NCBI RefSeq assembly: GCF_932526225.1
Contig: NC_064048.1
Coordinates: 8,332,515-8,396,514 of the forward strand
Direction of reading: 5' to 3'
DNA length: 64,000 nucleotides
DNA from: Nematostella vectensis
Taxonomy: Eukaryota > Cnidaria > Anthozoa > Actiniaria > Edwardsiidae
In this document: positions 1 through 12,400 of the stretch, piece after piece
Layout: each line of letters begins with the position of its first letter
Numbering within the stretch: the first letter of the stretch is position 1
Program-made: the position numbers and the translations under genes
The notes under the pieces: model-generated
Database searches by the model: none
Told to the model about the DNA's origin: nothing
What the model saw: only the letters and a program-made list of their open reading frames with translations

Positions 1-329
1 CCAGACCCCCAAACGACGTTTTCTTCATATGAAAAATATTGCCCTTTTCTGCTCACTGTGACGTCATCGTAACGTCCCCAAAGACAAAATTTTTTAAAGA
101 ATATCGGTAGCTTTTAGAATACGAACTGATTATGAAAGGTTGCAAAGGTTTCGAAAGAATGGCTATTTATAACCATATGTTTTAAAAGACGTCATAATGA
201 CGTCATATTGTGTTGCTATGGCAATAAAATATACCATTTGTTTCTCTTTGTCAGATAATGATTATTTGAAAATTTGGTCATAATAGCTCCAATGGTTCAA
301 AAGTTACGGATGGGTGGCCGAAAGAGCCC

Positions 330-410
330 TAAAGGACTAGGGTTGGGGTGAGGACTAGGGTTGGGGTTAGAGCTAGGGTTGGGGTTAGGGCTAGCCTAAG
401 GGCTAGGGTT
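330..410. repeat. Degenerate telomere-like G-rich repeat
   Basis: A short run of imperfect units built on CTAGGGTTGGGGTTA, a degenerate relative of the animal telomere motif TTAGGG. The units vary in length and sequence. It could be a decayed interstitial telomere tract or a plain minisatellite. No gene is seen around it. Confidence 0.6.
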
Positions 411-1502
411 TCTTCCAAAAATTCTGTTAGGATTGGGATATACGCCTATCTGCGCTGACTTGCATTTTTTTTAGAGCCAACCCGGAACTTCTAGTCCTCC
501 TACAATCGTGGTCACATTGCCTTGGGACACAGGGTTCCGGTGCGATTAATCTATTTTTGTTTTGAGTTGAATGCCCCTATAGAACCTATAATGTCAAAAT
601 AACGCAAATCAGGACTGTTTTATAATAAAGTTAATTCTATTGACTATTAGCTTAGCGTTTATGGACTTCACGAAGAGTTTTAGCATCCAAGTTATGAGGC
701 CTTGAGTGCTGCTTTCACATACTTTATGGAACGCGCCATTTACCCCAATCCCCCCTCGTCTCCAACCTTTTTCCGTCTCCCCCCTCTTCAACGTTGGATT
801 GTTGGATGATGCCAACGCCAAAACAGTTGACGCAACATTGAAGGCGAAGGGGGGTTTTAGGGGGGGTTGAAAATGTTATTTTACGAGTTTTGTGTTCTTG
901 CATGGATTATTGTTTTGAAAAGTTGGACAAATTCCGACAATGTCCCAATGCTTTTTACCATGATTGTCTAAAAAATATTATTTCGAAAATATGCTCGTTT
1001 CTGCGCCCCCAAAAGAAGATTTGAGCGCCATGACCATGGATGAACAGTTCTCCCTCTTCAGTACTCCGCTAAATTTAAAATTATTTGCAAGAATAACACG
1101 GAATTTAATTGAGGGCTCATGGGTAGGAAGTGTATAAAGCATGCTTCAATCTCATATTGTTTATCAAGTGATAGTTGTTGTGTTTATATGTATTCAAACA
1201 GTGCTCCACTAAAACTGAAGAATAAGAGTTCGCCAAATATTATATTATATTGTGAGTGGAGTACTGTTCGTTTTAGGCGTAGGATTACTGCCTTTTTGAT
1301 ATAATGCTAGAATAAGTAAGTAAATGTATGTTTCTCAATATTGACAAACAACAAGTACAAGTTTATACAATATTTTAATAGCTAATTTACCAAAATCAAC
1401 GGAGTACAGTGCTGGAGTATTGTTGATAAGATCAGTCCACGCTAGAGCTAATTTGCATTGTAATTTGCATTGTTTACAATTGTTTACTCGAAATTACAAG
1501 TG

Positions 1503-1560
1503 CCCCCCCCCCCCCCCCCCCCCAGAGAAAGCCCCAAAAAGCCCGGTCTGAGTAGGGTTA
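1503..1560. repeat. Poly-C tract with a shared downstream motif
   Basis: A run of about 20 C is followed by AGCCC-rich sequence and then CTGAGTAGGGTTAA. A similar arrangement (poly-C, AAAAAAGCC, then CTGAATAGGGTTAA) is found near 62910-62968. The two are probably copies of one dispersed repeat family rather than unrelated homopolymers. Confidence 0.5.
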
Positions 1561-1776
1561 ACACAATGTCGCGTCTTTTTTCAGGGAGCTAAGAGTAGCC
1601 GGAAGCAAGGTTTGTTCAGATTCATATTAAACTTTAGTATGGACCTTGATAATGATTTCAACCGCTTCTGTTATATATTATGCACATTTTAAAACACAAC
1701 GGTCAGTTTGTTGGCTACCTCTTCTACGATATCTAATTTGATGAAAATGCAGTTAGTTAGCCGTTGGAAATGGATT

Positions 1777-2190
1777 TGCGCGACAGAGAAAAAGGCCTCT
1801 CGCGGGTAATTCTTTTCAAAAATTCATTCAAATTGAAACCCATTTAGTAACCCCTTCAAAGCGTGCGATCGATCTAATCTTTGGCGAAAATAATCACCAA
1901 TGATTCTGATTTGCATATTCTTAAATAAAAATTAGATATTGATAATCGCGAGGCGCGATGCACGTGCAAATGAAATCGCAGTTTTTGGGGTCTGGTACAA
2001 AATCTAAAAAACTGTAGTTGCAAACCGCTCAATTTTGCGCATATGAGGTCAGTGCCTCTTGATGTCTTATTTGACAAGCGGACAACCTAATCGATTCCTT
2101 GAAAATATCGAAGAGTAAGTTAGTAATTGACACTTGATATTTCGGATGTTTTTTTTTAAACAATTGCCCGCGAGAGGCCTAAAAGCGCGA
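1777..2190. mobile_element. Foldback/MITE-like element with terminal inverted repeats
   Basis: AAAGGCCTCTCGCGGGTAAT near 1791-1810 reappears inverted near 2161-2183 (TTGCCCGCGAGAGGCCTAAA). Both arms continue outward into CGCG-containing sequence. The roughly 350 bp between them has no convincing gene. Size and structure fit a non-autonomous DNA element. I see no clear target duplication. Confidence 0.5.
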
Positions 2191-2407
2191 ATAAACTGGC
2201 AACGTGTCAAACATCGAACAATTTAAACACATTGACCCCTCAACCGGCCTGTACCGGCTTTGGGAAGTACCCACAACCCAAAAAATTCATAAATGCAAAA
2301 TAAACACAACAAGATGAAGATACTCAGGCATCAGTCTAAGGGATAAATGGTCTTGCAGATATGCATCCAACCAAGGTGTTGGAATCTACTCTTAAGCCAA
2401 ATAATAG

Positions 2408-2782
2408 CACAGGTTCTTTGACAAATCTCAAATCGAACAAGGAGAGAAAAGCAGAATCACCCCTCTCAATAAAACGCTCAAAATACCACACAAGGGAGAG
2501 AGATCAGCAAACACAGCTCAAGACACAAATAGATACCTTTATTCTGATCCTCCAGGTACATTTCCATGGCCTCAAAACACAATGTCCACCCTTGAAAGAT
2601 TGTACAACCACGAAGATGTCTTTACGTATTGCAAAGCATTCTGGGAGATCCAGGGGAAAATTCACGAGGGGAGGGCCAGTCAACACTCCTCTCCCCAAAG
2701 TCAGATGGTTTTTTATAAGTCTTTTCACCCCGAAGCCAAACAAATCAATTCCAGGTCATACAGACCCAGAATAGCAGTGTAA
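2408..2782 (+). other. Open, protein-like stretch of unknown nature
   Basis: One + frame stays open from just after a stop at 2405 to a stop at 2780. It contains an internal Met at 2582. Part of the translation has an ordinary amino-acid mix (NRYLYSDPPGTFPWPQ, then a Met-led segment). I do not recognise a family, and no clean splice sites or neighbouring exons were found. It may be an exon, a transposon remnant or chance. Confidence 0.2.
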
Positions 2783-3331
2783 ACAATTTTGGAATCAATT
2801 TGGTTTCAGAAAAGACAGCATTTAAGAGAGCTGTGGCGATTCATTAGAAAATTATTTTCTCATCCAGGCAAAGCCAAACAAGAACAAATCATCATGAATA
2901 CACCTTTGCTTGCAAATATCTATAAGCAAAGCACTCAATTATGCCCCAAAAAGACTTCATGATGTCCTGAGACACTCTCCTAATATGCTCATAGCTGTAT
3001 TTTTGATGAAAAATACAAGCAACCATCAACTTGTGCTGGCTTCAGCACAACGACGAGGGATTAAAAGTGGGGACTGCAAAGCACTGTTGGAAAGCTTGGA
3101 TACCGCTGACAAGGTGCAGCTGTGTTTGACTTTGACGGGCTGTATAAAACTCAGAATAGGGGGAGAGGTATCTGTTTTCAGTCTGTTTTTTGTAAATTCA
3201 GCTCCAAAAATAGCCAGGAGTCAATGGGTTAATGAGACTTGAGAGTGAGATAAAAAAAAGGACACACGCAGATATATGCTCTTGTTGCCATGGTTACTCT
3301 ACCTTTCTTTCCCAAGGCCTTATGCCAGCAG

Positions 3332-3461
3332 GGAAGCGCTCACTGTACGAATTCAGACTGATGATTGAATGTGAGACCGGGCGCAATGCTTTCGACTTCA
3401 ATCGGTATGGCTGTTGGTGTGGCATGGGAGGCGGTGGGAACCCTGTGGACGATATCGATGT
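3332..3461 (+). CDS. PLA2 exon A: calcium-binding loop
   Basis: The exon is open and bounded by TATGCCAGCAG upstream and GTGTAAGT downstream. It opens with two bases that complete a split codon, so a preceding exon must end in phase 1. It includes the N-terminal helix region (LYEFRLMIECETG) and the glycine-rich calcium loop. An alternative acceptor, CCCAAG at about 3316, would lengthen it slightly. Confidence 0.8.
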
Positions 3462-6400
3462 GTAAGTATTGGTAGAATCTGGAAATATAAAGAACACATT
3501 TTAGCTCGTCCAAGTGTCTTTTCGTAGGACCAATTGTCAGCCACACCTTTGTTATTGTTTTCATTGAGAATTTGGAGGCACAAAATGTAATGAGACAACG
3601 AAATAACCATCTAAAAACAAAGTTTTATACTTTATTTACCAAATTCAATAAAAAATATCGCATTGTCTTTCCCAAATCAGCCGATGGAAATTGATCCTTT
3701 TTCAAAATTGGTATTTTGCTAGGATGCCAAAATGGCGGCTAGTACGCAGACTCTCGTTACCGTATGTGCTTGTAACAGAATGATTCTATATTTTTTGGCA
3801 TGTATTTATTTTACTTATATACTAAAGGTGACGCCCCGTAGAGGTCTGTATTATGTTTCTTTTTTCCCTTCAGTCGCTGGGAGTTATTTCACCGTTTTAT
3901 GTTTTTGTATTGCTATAAGTGTATTTTAAGCTAAGTTCAAACGTCGTATTATCCATGAGCCATATTCAATGCAAATGTATGCAAATGAAGATGAAACAAT
4001 CGACTTGATTCATGTGCAAACATTTGCATTGAATATGGCTTATAGATAATACGACGTTTGAACTCAGCTTTATTGTAATGATAGTAATAATAGTATTTTC
4101 CCCCAATAAAGAAAGGAACATCATGCGCGCTCACCTCTCCCGTTCTTTCCTAAGCCTTGTTCTTTGATTGACAGACTTGTTCTTTGATTGACAGACTTGT
4201 TTTTTGATTGCCAGACTTGTTCTTTGATTGACAGCATTGTTCTTTGATTGACAGACTTGTTTTTTGATTGACAGCATTGTTCTTTGATTGACAGCTGTTG
4301 TATGGAGCATGATCATTGTTACACGCAGGCTGAGTACCATTGCACATGGCCCGGGCAGATCTACTGGGACTTATACAGGCGCATAGGATGCAGCGAGTGC
4401 GGTATGTCTTATGTGACGCCACTTCAGTATAATACCCTGCCATGGGTCTTGCGGAAAAGGGATAGTACCGTAAATGATCTAATAAACATCCCTATCTGAA
4501 GAACGCCTCCTATCTAATAAACGCCTCCCCCTCCTCTTCCTCCCCCCCCCCCCCCTAAGCTTACAAGTTGTATTGAACGCCCCTCTCTAACAAACGCCAG
4601 CCTCTATTACCCCCCCCCCCCCTCCCACCCAACTTCCCTCCCAGCTTAAATCTCAACTTTTCGTTTCTATTTGTCCAAAAACGGCCTGGATCCTAAGTTT
4701 TATAAAGGGTTTATCCAAACATATGTTTTATACTTTGTAAGTTAATTATACAAAATAGAGACATGACTTCTACTGTTTTCATTCAATGGATATCCCCCCT
4801 GTATCTACACATGCTTTTACTGTAAGAATGAGAAGTCTTGCACTGAATGGATGAAAGAGAAAGCATTTTTATTTATTCAAAAGTATAATCTATAATGCAG
4901 TTTATAAAACATGACTGGTTGCTTAATACACTTCACTAACACATAAATCAATTTGATAGCAACAAAACATGTTTTCTTTATAAAGGAATATTTATGATTA
5001 AAAATCTCATGAAAAATGTAATACTGTATATGTCTATGTATCTGCTTTTCTTGAGGAATATATCTTGTTGATTATTCAGATGTCACCATGACTTGCTTCT
5101 GGGTATACCTAGGATGAAATCATATAATTAATTAGAAATTATATAATAGATTCAACGTGCAAGTTTGGCCCCAAATTCATTCAGACAGAGATTTATTAAA
5201 CCAGTGCGGAACATTACCATTTTTGGTTATATTTGATAAACAATCTGATTAACCAATCAGAGATGAGTATTACTATGCCCAGTCTCACGCGGACACGCCT
5301 CAACTCAGAGTGGGAAAACAAAATGGCGGTTCCGTTGAATCGGGAAAATCATGTTGAACGCCGCTTTTTAACTCTCTGCTAGCAGTGATTTCTTCTTATC
5401 TGTTTAAGCAGGGATTTCACCGACTCAGTGCGTCATATATACCCTATTTGTGTTGTTTCTCATCGGCAACAGACCTCATTTGCAGGGTTATTTTTACGAC
5501 TTCACCGAATCGTACTGTAATGAACGCGGAAGGGTAAGCCACTGCTAGCAGGCTATAACATTGATCACCAATTATCTAGTTGTACGTTTCATCAAGTCAT
5601 ACAAATGCACAAAATTTCCCTGGATTTATCTTGCTTTCGCACTCGGAATGAAGACACTCCAAGAAAAATTTTAACTGGGATATTGAAACTAAAATGAATC
5701 TTATACAGAATGGCAGCAAGTCTCATTAAAAATAATGAAGCTAAATCGTATACAGATTGGCCGCGAGTCACTGTTTATTTTATGCAATTTAAAGACACTA
5801 CATGAAAGTACTGTTTAAATGTTTATATTTGATCCTGGAATAAATAGATGATAGAGATAATATGATCAGTAAATCTCAGGGATGGCAGTCATTATTCATT
5901 GCTGCATTAGTTTGCTATTACTCGTTGTAAAAAAAGTCCTTAACACAAATGCTCACATTATGGGTTTTTTTTATAAATGGTTTCTAGAGGGGGCACTTGT
6001 TTGAGGGGCTATGTAATGTGCTTATTCAATGAGGGGTGTATGTATACCTCTGTGTCAGAACCATCCCCAAAGGACTTCATTGTATCCAGCTCTGTTTTCA
6101 TCATGATTCATTTTATTAAAAAAAAGGAAGTTTTGTGACACAAATAGTGCTTAATACACGGGTTCTAACACCAAGTTAGAGCCATTGAGGGTGTATTTCA
6201 TTGTGTGTGCAGACAAATGGAAAAAGGCATAAAGTGTAAACTAGGGTGAGGAAAAGGCATGGTAAGGGCAAAGGGGTGGTGACTAAGGGTATGTCTAATT
6301 GGGGGTGCTGACACAGGTTGTGAAGATGAAGTAAACTTGTACCATGTTTGATTACTAGGCTTGGAGATAATAGGAGAATGGGAGCATAGTCATACCCTGG

Positions 6401-9400
6401 GTACCAGAGGCTCCAAGCTTCACTAGAGCAGATATCATATGGAAAATATCTATTCATATTTGGTGATACTTCAGGCTTATTTTTTTCTCGCCAGTCTCTA
6501 TTATATGCGCAAAGAGTCTTTTTTTATATAAAAAGGGAATTAAATTAATTTGATTTGATAGGCAAGTCTGAGTGTTGAAGCTCCCCTTTAAAACTATAGT
6601 GATATTAAGAATTTATATGTTTGGGGTATAAAGGTTTGAGTAATTGTTTGGGAGGTAAGTTTCTATACTTGGTATATTTTATGTATAGAACTCAGGTTTG
6701 GGTATTTTTTTATTTTTTTTTGGGGGGGGGGCTAATTTGACAAAAAGTCCTTATTGCAAATGCTTATTTTAGCATATTATGCCCTTCTTTTTACCCCTCT
6801 TGTACCAGGTTTGATTACTAGGCCTTGGAGATTCTAGGAGTATGATTGTGCAGTCATAGATATCATACTGTATGGAAAATAAATATTTATATTTGGTGAT
6901 ACTTCAGGAGCATTTTTTATCTCAGTGCCTATTGCACAGAGTTTGTTTGTTGTCTTTTTTTATAAAAATGGAATAAAATTGATTTTATTTAATAAGCAAA
7001 TCTGAGAGTTAAAGCTCCCTTATAGCAAGATTTTGAATGCTTGGGCTATAGAATTTAGGTTTGGTTATTTATTTGGGAGGTAAGTTTCTATGCTTGGTAT
7101 ATTTTATGTGTGGAACTCAGGTTTGGGTATTTATGAGGATGAGTAGGGGGGCTAATTCATCAAAAAGTTCTTATCGCAAATGCTTATTTTAACATATTAT
7201 GTCCCTCTAGCATTAGATTTTAGAGGGGGCACTGGTTTGAGTGGCTATGAAATGCGCTTACTCAATGAGGGCCATTTTATGGTGTGTGCGGACAAATAGG
7301 AAAAGGCATAGAGTGTAAAATTAAAGGTTGAGAAATGCATGGTAAGGGGAGTGAGGTTGTGATGACTGAGGGCATGTCACATGTGGTGTGCTCACACAAG
7401 GTGCGAAGACAAGGAAGTAAAATTGTACCGGGTTTGATGACTAGGGCCTTGGAGGTGAGGAGGATAGAGTTTTTTTTTATAAAAGAGAATAAAAATAAAT
7501 TAAACTTGATAAGCAAATTTTTCTTCTAAAAATTTTTTACGGGACTGGCAAGTTTCAAGCTTTTGTATGATTTACGAATAGAACTCAGATTTGGGTTACT
7601 TTTTTGGGGGGAGGGGGGGCTATCTATTCTTGGTGGAGTTTTGGGTATAGAGTTCAGATGCAGGTATATTCTTAGGGGTGGCGCGGTTCCATTCTTTTGT
7701 GTCGGGGACAACCAAATAAACTCACTTATATTCTCTTTACTTTATTTCTTGATCACAAACTCTCCGTAGTAATAGTACACTGGCATCTCAACTCTAGGGG
7801 CACAACCCCCTTTTTTACCTATCTCGAGTTACAACATGATCACATAACAAAACTAAATATGTAACGTAATACAGTATTATAAAGTAACGCAATCTTGCGG
7901 GTTTTCTACTTCCGGACACCCTCCCCCCATTTATGTGTCTACAGCAGCATAAATGTTCTAGTCTTCTTCCAGTAAAAAGATGCCCTTGATGTTGTCCTTG
8001 GCGCTGTCTTTTGCCTGACGTCTTGACCCAACTCTTGGGATGAATACTTGCGCCTTAGGGTTTAACTTGATCCCCGGATCATCCCCACCAATCTCTAGGT
8101 CGCAAATCAACTGAAGAGGGCGTTCTATCACATATCCGTTCCCCATCTTTAGTTTGACTCCCCGGACTACGCCGTCTCTTCCTGTAATCTTCTCCACTAC
8201 TCGTCCAATCTTCCATTGAGCCTTATTCTTGACATCCTCCTTGAGCAGGACTACTCGCCCTTTCTCCGGCACCTTCAGCTGCTCGCCACTGCGTTCTTCG
8301 TGCTTCTGCTGTCTCTCCTCTAGAGATCGTACGTACTCTCTTGTGAATCTCTTCTTCAGGTCTTCCTTGCTACGCTGTATAAACCTCATCCGTCGTGTCA
8401 CGTTTCCGGCATCTGACAACTTCTCTAAGTCTTCTTCGAGGATGGGGACTGGTCTCCCCCTGAGCAACAGGTTGGGTGTGATGACGGGTTCATCAAACTC
8501 TTCCCCCTGGTACACTAATGGTCGGTTGTTCATTACTGTTTCTACGTCTAGGAGCGCATCCTCAAGCTCGCAGTAGTTGAGAAGGCTCCTCCCAACTGCT
8601 CTAGAGAGCGCATTCTTCATGACTCCGACTAGGCGCTCGAAGAAGCCTCCCCACCAAGGTGCTCGTGACATGTTGAATCTCCAGATGATCGCTTGAGAGG
8701 CCAAATAGTTTGATAGACTTTCGTCCTTCTTTAGCACTGAAAGCCATTTCTCTGTTGCCACAAAGGTCTTTCCATTGTCACTCACGATCATCTGAGGACA
8801 TCCTCTCCTTGCGACAAACTCTTTGAGCGCTCTCTGGAAGTTTGGTGCTGATAGATCCGGGCAGAGCTTTAGATGGACTGCCCTAGTGGCTGCACACGTA
8901 AACAGCGCGATGTATGCCTTGCCTTGCTCGGACTTGGTGCGATAATAGATTGGGCCTGCAAAGTCGACCCCTGTTACGTCGAAAGGCTCAGAGAACTCCG
9001 TACGGAATGACGGCAGCTGTGCTGAGGCTGTTGATCCCGGAGTCAACACTGGCTCATAGTCATTGACACTCCCCCGTGTATGGCTTTCTCGTGGACTTGT
9101 TTGATGATCAAAGTCGTCAGCTTGTGGTCTCTGGGTAGGATGATGGGTTGGTATCCGGCGATGCGTCCGACACATCTAGCTATCCCATCTTCGCCTATCT
9201 GCACCTCCATGGAAGCCTCCACTTTCTCCCTCTTTGCCACTTGCGCACGGCGAATCATTGTGGACTCGGCTTTGTTGATCTCCTCTGTGGTGAGCGGTCC
9301 TGTGCGCTTGCTCTTGGATCTGCAGTTATGACCAAACCGTTGTATGTAAGCAACGACTCTCCTAAGCTTCCAGTAGGACGAACACTGCTCGAGCAAAGCG

Positions 9401-12400
9401 TCTACCTGTCCCTTTTCCTCTGGTTCTTCTGTCGCCACCAGTAATTTCTCCTTGCGGCTCTTCACCGTCTCACTCGCTACCTCATCGTTGTCTGTTACCT
9501 CTGGTTGTGGAGGCCATTTCGCCTTGTCTGACAGCCAGTTAGGCCCATGCAGCCACATGTCGCTTAGCTCCCCCGGTTCCGCTCCTCTGCTTCCTATGTC
9601 TGCTGGGTTCTCACCCGTTGGGACGTAATTCCACTTGAGGTAGTCCCTCTCTTGGATGACCTTTGTCCGGTTGCGCACGAACTGTGACCAGGTACTTTTG
9701 CCCTTGATCCAGTAGAGGATGGTGGTGCTGTCGACCCAACACTGGTAGATCTGGATAGGTTGACCCTGCAAAACTTCCTTAACATGAGTCATTAGTTTTG
9801 TGAGGGTGTGTGCGCCAACTAATTCCAAACGAGGAATGCTCTGATTTTTAGGGGCTACTCTTGACTTCGCGACAAGCAATGTCTGCCTAACAGAACTGTC
9901 TGCGTGATGGGCTACTACATAAATCGCAGCCGGTACGGCTGTCTTGCTCGCATCTGAGAACCCATGTAGCTCTATCCTTGTCACGTGCTGATCCACTACA
10001 CTGCGCGGGATACTAACTGATGGACATGCCTTCATGCTCTTAAGCCACTTGTTCCACTCTCTAACAATCTCTACGTCTGTAATCGCCTCGTCCCACCTCT
10101 TCTCACTAAGACACACCTTGCTATACAGTACTTTGCCAATCACAGTGACTGGCGAAGCGAGTCCTAGCAGATCGTAGATGCGATTGATCACTGCTAGCAT
10201 CTTCCTCTTTGTGAGTGCACCACTCACCTCTTCTTCGGTGGAATCGCTGAATGCGATCGTAAGCTCGTCCTTGTTCTTGTCCCAAGGTATTCCTAGGATC
10301 TTTACCGGTGGCCTGTCCACGGCCCGGTCTGCTCTCTCTGCTGAGGTACTCTCCTCCGCCTCAAGGACATTGCTGTGCCATTTGTGAAGCTGGAATCCTC
10401 CACTCTCCATGATCTCGCTTGCTTCCTGCCTAAATCGAAGCAGCTGCTCAGGGTCGTCTCCACCTGTCTGTACATCATCTACATATGTGTTAGTTAGTAA
10501 CTGGTACACAGTCTCTGGGTACTTGTCACTGTAACTAGCCACATGTTTCTGCAGAGTAGCGCCCAGAACATAGGGGCTTGGGCCCGAGCCAAAGATTACC
10601 CTTGCGAACCTATACTCTACAATGTTTCGGTCTTTAAGGTTGTCGTACCAAAACAGTCTCATGCAGTCTCTATCCTTGGTGTCAACTTTAATCTGCAGAA
10701 ATGCTTTTTGAATGTCTCCCGTGAGACAGAGACGATTCATGCGGTTGCGCAATAATATGTCAAATAGCATAGGTTGTAATGGAGGGCCTACTTCTAAGCA
10801 GTCGTTTAGAGATGGGGTGTTGTCATCCTCTCTTGCTGAACAGTCATAAACGATGCGAAGCTTGCTGGTCTGAGCATCGTCCCTCGTCACCATGGTATGT
10901 GCGATATAGTGTACGTTCTCCCCTGTTGGAGTATCTGGAGCTGGCTCTAAGATCCCTTCCTTCAGTTGCTCCATCATAATGTCATGGTACTCCTCTATCC
11001 TCCCAGTCTTCTCCAGTCTACGGGTAGTGCTCGCCAAACGTGCTAGGGCTAGTCTTTTGTTAGACGGTAGGGATGTGTGATCTGGTTTCCATGGTAACCG
11101 GGTGGAGTAGGTTCCATCGTCCAATCTTTGCAACCCTTCCTGGAAATTCTTGTGGAATTCTTCTCCCTCTTCATCACTGTCCTTCAGTCCAAGTACTTCC
11201 TGGGAGCACATCTGGTTGAATTCTTCCTGTGAGTTGCTGAGGAAGAAACCCTTTTCTGTGTCTGTGGCGGAAATCGCTGCTTTGCCTCCAATCACCCATC
11301 CAAGCATGGTGAACTCAGCTCCGGGGTCTTTGTCTGGGTCGCTGCCAAGCACCGCTGGCTCAGTGGACTTGATGCGCTGGATGTCAGCTGCGCCAAGTAT
11401 GACATGTACTGGTAGGTTGTCTTCTGTCGAGGTTTCGTCACTGAAGGTCAGTCTTCTGAGTTTGTTGTATTTCTTCTTTAGCTCTGGGATCCTCGGGTTG
11501 GGAAGGTGAGTGATGATAGGTTTCTCTGCATTAATGCAGTGGAGCTCCATTCTAAAGCTGTCAAGGACAGTTGAGCCCAGGTGTATTTTGTAGAGCTCTA
11601 CCTGCTTATCTACCGTCCCGTACATCTGCTCAATGACCTTCCTTTCGACCCTGCTTGGTTTAAGGTTTAATTTTGTTAGTAGGTTGGAGCTGATGTATGA
11701 GCTCCCAGCTCCACTATCCAGCATGATGCGCGCTGGGATGCCATTGACATTCGCTATGGCCGTAGCGTGTAAAGTAGTATGTACCTGGTCCACTGCCCCA
11801 TAGAATCTATCTCTAGAATTACCCGGGTTGGCTGGGGTTGAGGGTGGGAGGCTGCTTTGTACTCTGTCGCAGATAGAGGTGTGATGCCTTGAATTGCACT
11901 TTGCACAGTTTCCCGCTTTGCATTTGGTAGCCATATGCCCCCCCCTTGGTGCAGTTGTAGCACAATTTCTTTTGCATTAGGATTTCTCTCCTGCTGGCCG
12001 TGTCTAACACTTTTGTACAGTCCTTTGATTTATGGGATTTATCACTGCAGTAGACACACTGTGGGGGGTGGGGTCCCTGATTCTGCTGGTGCATTAACAT
12101 TCTTTCCCTCCCATTATGTTGCGCACCCTGACCTCCCTGGGGCTTCCTCGTAAGTGACGGGGTGGGGGTATCTTCCCCTTGCAAGATTGGGTTTCTATCA
12201 ACGTACTTCCCAAGATTTTCAACTAGCTGGATAAGTCCCCACCCTTCCCAGTCATCATCCCTTTGCACTATCACCTCCCGGACTGGCCCTAATTTGTCTA
12301 ACAGCGTGTAAACAGCGCTCTGCGCACTTTCCAATTTTTGCATGGTGGAGAGTGTGCGCACAATTCTGGCTAATTTGTTATAAAAATCGTGAATACTACT

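Noticed and set aside
330-410. True chromosome-end telomere
   Set aside because: Units are too irregular and unique DNA lies on both sides.
4131-4340. Repetitive Gln/Lys/Asn-rich - strand frames
   Set aside because: Translation of the 20-bp acceptor minisatellite on the wrong strand.
5240-5540. New gene start after CCAATCAG (AAAATGGCGGTTCCG)
   Set aside because: The frame closes after about 18 codons and no second exon was recognised.
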